This document shows, piece after piece, positions 62,884 through 64,000 of a stretch of DNA of 64,000 nucleotides. A model generated the notes under the pieces. That model searched no databases, was not told the origin of the DNA, and was given only the letters and a program-made list of their open reading frames with translations. The position numbers and the translations under genes are program-made. Every line of letters starts with the position of its first letter. Position 1 is the stretch's first letter. Origin of the DNA: Clostridium acidisoli DSM 12555 (GTDB lineage Bacteria > Bacillota > Clostridia > Clostridiales > Clostridiaceae); NCBI RefSeq assembly GCF_900176305.1, contig NZ_FWXH01000002.1:558001-622000 (forward strand), given 5' to 3'.

Positions 62884-63465
62884 CTATTCTGTTTTCAAAT
62901 TTCTTTTAATTCTGGACAGTGAACTTGCTCTAACACCAATATAGGAAGCAATATGAGCTTGGCTTATTCTATCCTCTATAATGCTATACGCACTTTTAAA
63001 CTCTATATACCTATCCAATGCACTTTTCGTAAGCAAGGCTCTTGTATGTCTTTCTGCATCAGTAAGAGCTTTCTGACTATACTTATTGATTATATCTGTC
63101 ATTTCATTGCCTTTCTTAACTCCTTCAGCTATTGAGCTATACGGTATGATTACACAAATACTATCTTCAAGGCTCTCTACACTGAAACTAGCTTCTCCAG
63201 GTTTTCTGAGACCTTCACTACAAGCAAATTCTCTTTCTCTTGCAAAGCATTTTGTAACATCATTTCCTAAACTATCTATATAATATCCTCTCATGATTCC
63301 TTCATGAACATAGTAGAGTGAAGATGGTATTTCACCTTGGTTAAGAACATTTGTACCTTTTAAAACTCTCTTTACAGTAGCTGTTGAATTAAATATGTGT
63401 TTCAAATCTTCTCCAAGGGATAAATTCAATCCTACTTCAAGATAATCGCTTGGCTTATCAAACAT
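62884..63465 (-). CDS. Crp/Fnr-family regulator
   Basis: This is a 193-aa transcription factor. The N-terminal cyclic-nucleotide-binding-like barrel (LNQGEIPSSLYYVHEGIMRG, residues 40-60) carries no complete cAMP phosphate motif and no Fnr cysteine cluster, so the ligand is uncertain. The C-terminal helix-turn-helix is RISQAHIASYIGVRASSLSR. It resembles the sensors that respond to redox or small-molecule signals in Firmicutes. The start follows GAGGTG. The neighbouring SDR gene downstream could be a target. Confidence 0.92.
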   Translation of the reverse strand: MFDKPSDYLEVGLNLSLGEDLKHIFNSTATVKRVLKGTNVLNQGEIPSSLYYVHEGIMRGYYIDSLGNDVTKCFAREREFACSEGLRKPGEASFSVESLEDSICVIIPYSSIAEGVKKGNEMTDIINKYSQKALTDAERHTRALLTKSALDRYIEFKSAYSIIEDRISQAHIASYIGVRASSLSRIKRNLKTE

Positions 63466-63697
63466 AATTCTTCACCTCTCGGTATATAATTATTATAAAT
63501 TATATCTTATATTAGTGTAATACGTCAAAATATAGCTTTATCAAATTGAACTCCTTGTAACAATGATATTTTAAATTTTCTAACTCTGCGAAGAACCCCT
63601 TTTCTCTTGACATATTATATATAAAAATGTATAATTCAAGAAATAACTAGATATACTTTATGTATAGTAAATCGAGTAAAAAAATAGGAGGTTTATT

Positions 63698-64000
63698 ATG
63701 TCTAAGATTGCAGCAATACTTTGCTCATTATCCTTTTTTTTAAACTCAATTCTTCAGTTTCTTTTAATGGCTGGATTTCCTTTAGGGCGTTTCTCATTTG
63801 GTGGAAAATACACTATTTTCCCACCTGAACTTAGAATTGTAAGTGGTTTCCTTTGCATACTATGGTTTTATTACAGCATAACCTATCTAATTTATGGAAA
63901 TTTAATTCAAGTAAAAACGAATAAGCTTTTTTTAAATTTCAAACTGATTATCATGACACTTTTTCTATTTTTAGCTACGATTTTTAATTTTTTTATAAGT
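63698..64000 (+). CDS. Integral membrane protein, cut by the window edge
   Basis: An open plus-strand frame starts at ATG 63698 behind a strong AGGAGG (7-nt gap) and runs to the window end without a stop (101 codons seen). It encodes hydrophobic segments SKIAAILCSLSFFLNSILQF, SGFLCILWFYYSITYLIYG and LIIMTLFLFLATIFNFF, so at least three membrane helices are present. No family is recognised from this part. Confidence 0.65.
   Translation, partial: MSKIAAILCSLSFFLNSILQFLLMAGFPLGRFSFGGKYTIFPPELRIVSGFLCILWFYYSITYLIYGNLIQVKTNKLFLNFKLIIMTLFLFLATIFNFFIS

Noticed and set aside
1-64000. CRISPR array, tRNA or rRNA genes, prophage module
   Set aside because: No regular spacer-repeat pattern, no tRNA-like GGTTCRANTCC arm and no run of phage structural genes were found; isolated methylase, recombinase and IS remnants do not make a prophage.

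Overview
The window looks like an accessory stretch of chromosome from a saccharolytic Clostridium (Clostridium sensu stricto or a close relative). It is strongly AT-rich, has purine-rich GGAGG-type ribosome binding sites with some GTG/TTG starts, and carries typical clostridial families: YesM/YesN two-component systems, ferredoxin-nitroreductases, OYE-type flavoenzymes, and secreted proteins with Big_2/LamG/FG-GAP domains. Species cannot be fixed from the sequence. Nearly all genes are on the minus strand; the clear exceptions are a radical SAM gene (22994), a secreted peptidoglycan-binding-like gene (43192) and a membrane gene cut by the right edge (63698). No rRNA, tRNA or CRISPR array was seen.

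Region 1 (94-20908) is the strongest biological unit: a beta-glucoside/oligosaccharide locus. A minus-strand sensor operon (membrane-anchored solute-binding protein, YesM-type kinase, YesN-type regulator; 20908 to 15801) ends at a terminator. A second unit then starts at a promoter whose -35 region is overlapped by a LacI/CcpA-type site. It runs through a lipoprotein binding protein, two ABC permeases, a GH1 beta-glucosidase, a YesL-like membrane protein, three large inverting phosphorylase-type enzymes (989, 1052 and 900 aa; clan GH-Q/GH94-like) and a LacI regulator. The picture is sensing of an extracellular oligosaccharide, ATP-dependent import, then mainly phosphorolytic intracellular cleavage. 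Glycosidic linkage is inferred only loosely (beta-1,2 and/or beta-1,3 glucan-derived sugars).

Region 2 (21062-28282) holds housekeeping and mixed genes: GNAT, O-methyltransferase, HxlR regulator, radical SAM, D-2-hydroxyacid dehydrogenase, PgsA, an alpha/beta hydrolase and an MGT-type glycosyltransferase. Region 3 (28283-31410) is repeat-rich, with an FMN-binding split-barrel gene, a MarR regulator and a dead IS200/IS605 element. Region 4 (31411-38913) is a redox/detoxification cluster: two nitroreductases, alpha/beta hydrolase, quinone-oxidoreductase-like MDR, chemoreceptor, OYE and TetR. Region 5 (39198-49242) mixes regulators, hydrolases, methyltransferase and acetyltransferases with decayed genes, including a serine recombinase with several lesions and a TetR gene frameshifted at an A8 tract.

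Region 6 (49243-56198) encodes exported proteins: a Ser/Thr/Asn-rich membrane-anchored protein, a GH24 lysozyme fused to an internally duplicated FG-GAP-like array, a LamG+Big_2 protein, and a beta-propeller-like protein with a C-terminal Ig-like repeat. A broken Dam methylase lies among them, and its 3' end recurs at the left edge of the window. Region 7 (56775-64000) has an MFS exporter, flavodoxin, NUDIX, small membrane proteins, an XRE/membrane-protein pair, an SDR and a Crp/Fnr regulator. A MerR gene here has decayed, but its palindromic operator with a 19-bp promoter spacer is intact.

The recurring theme outside region 1 is gene decay and small duplications: at least ten gene remnants and several short dispersed repeats. 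This fits an accessory, rearranging part of the chromosome.
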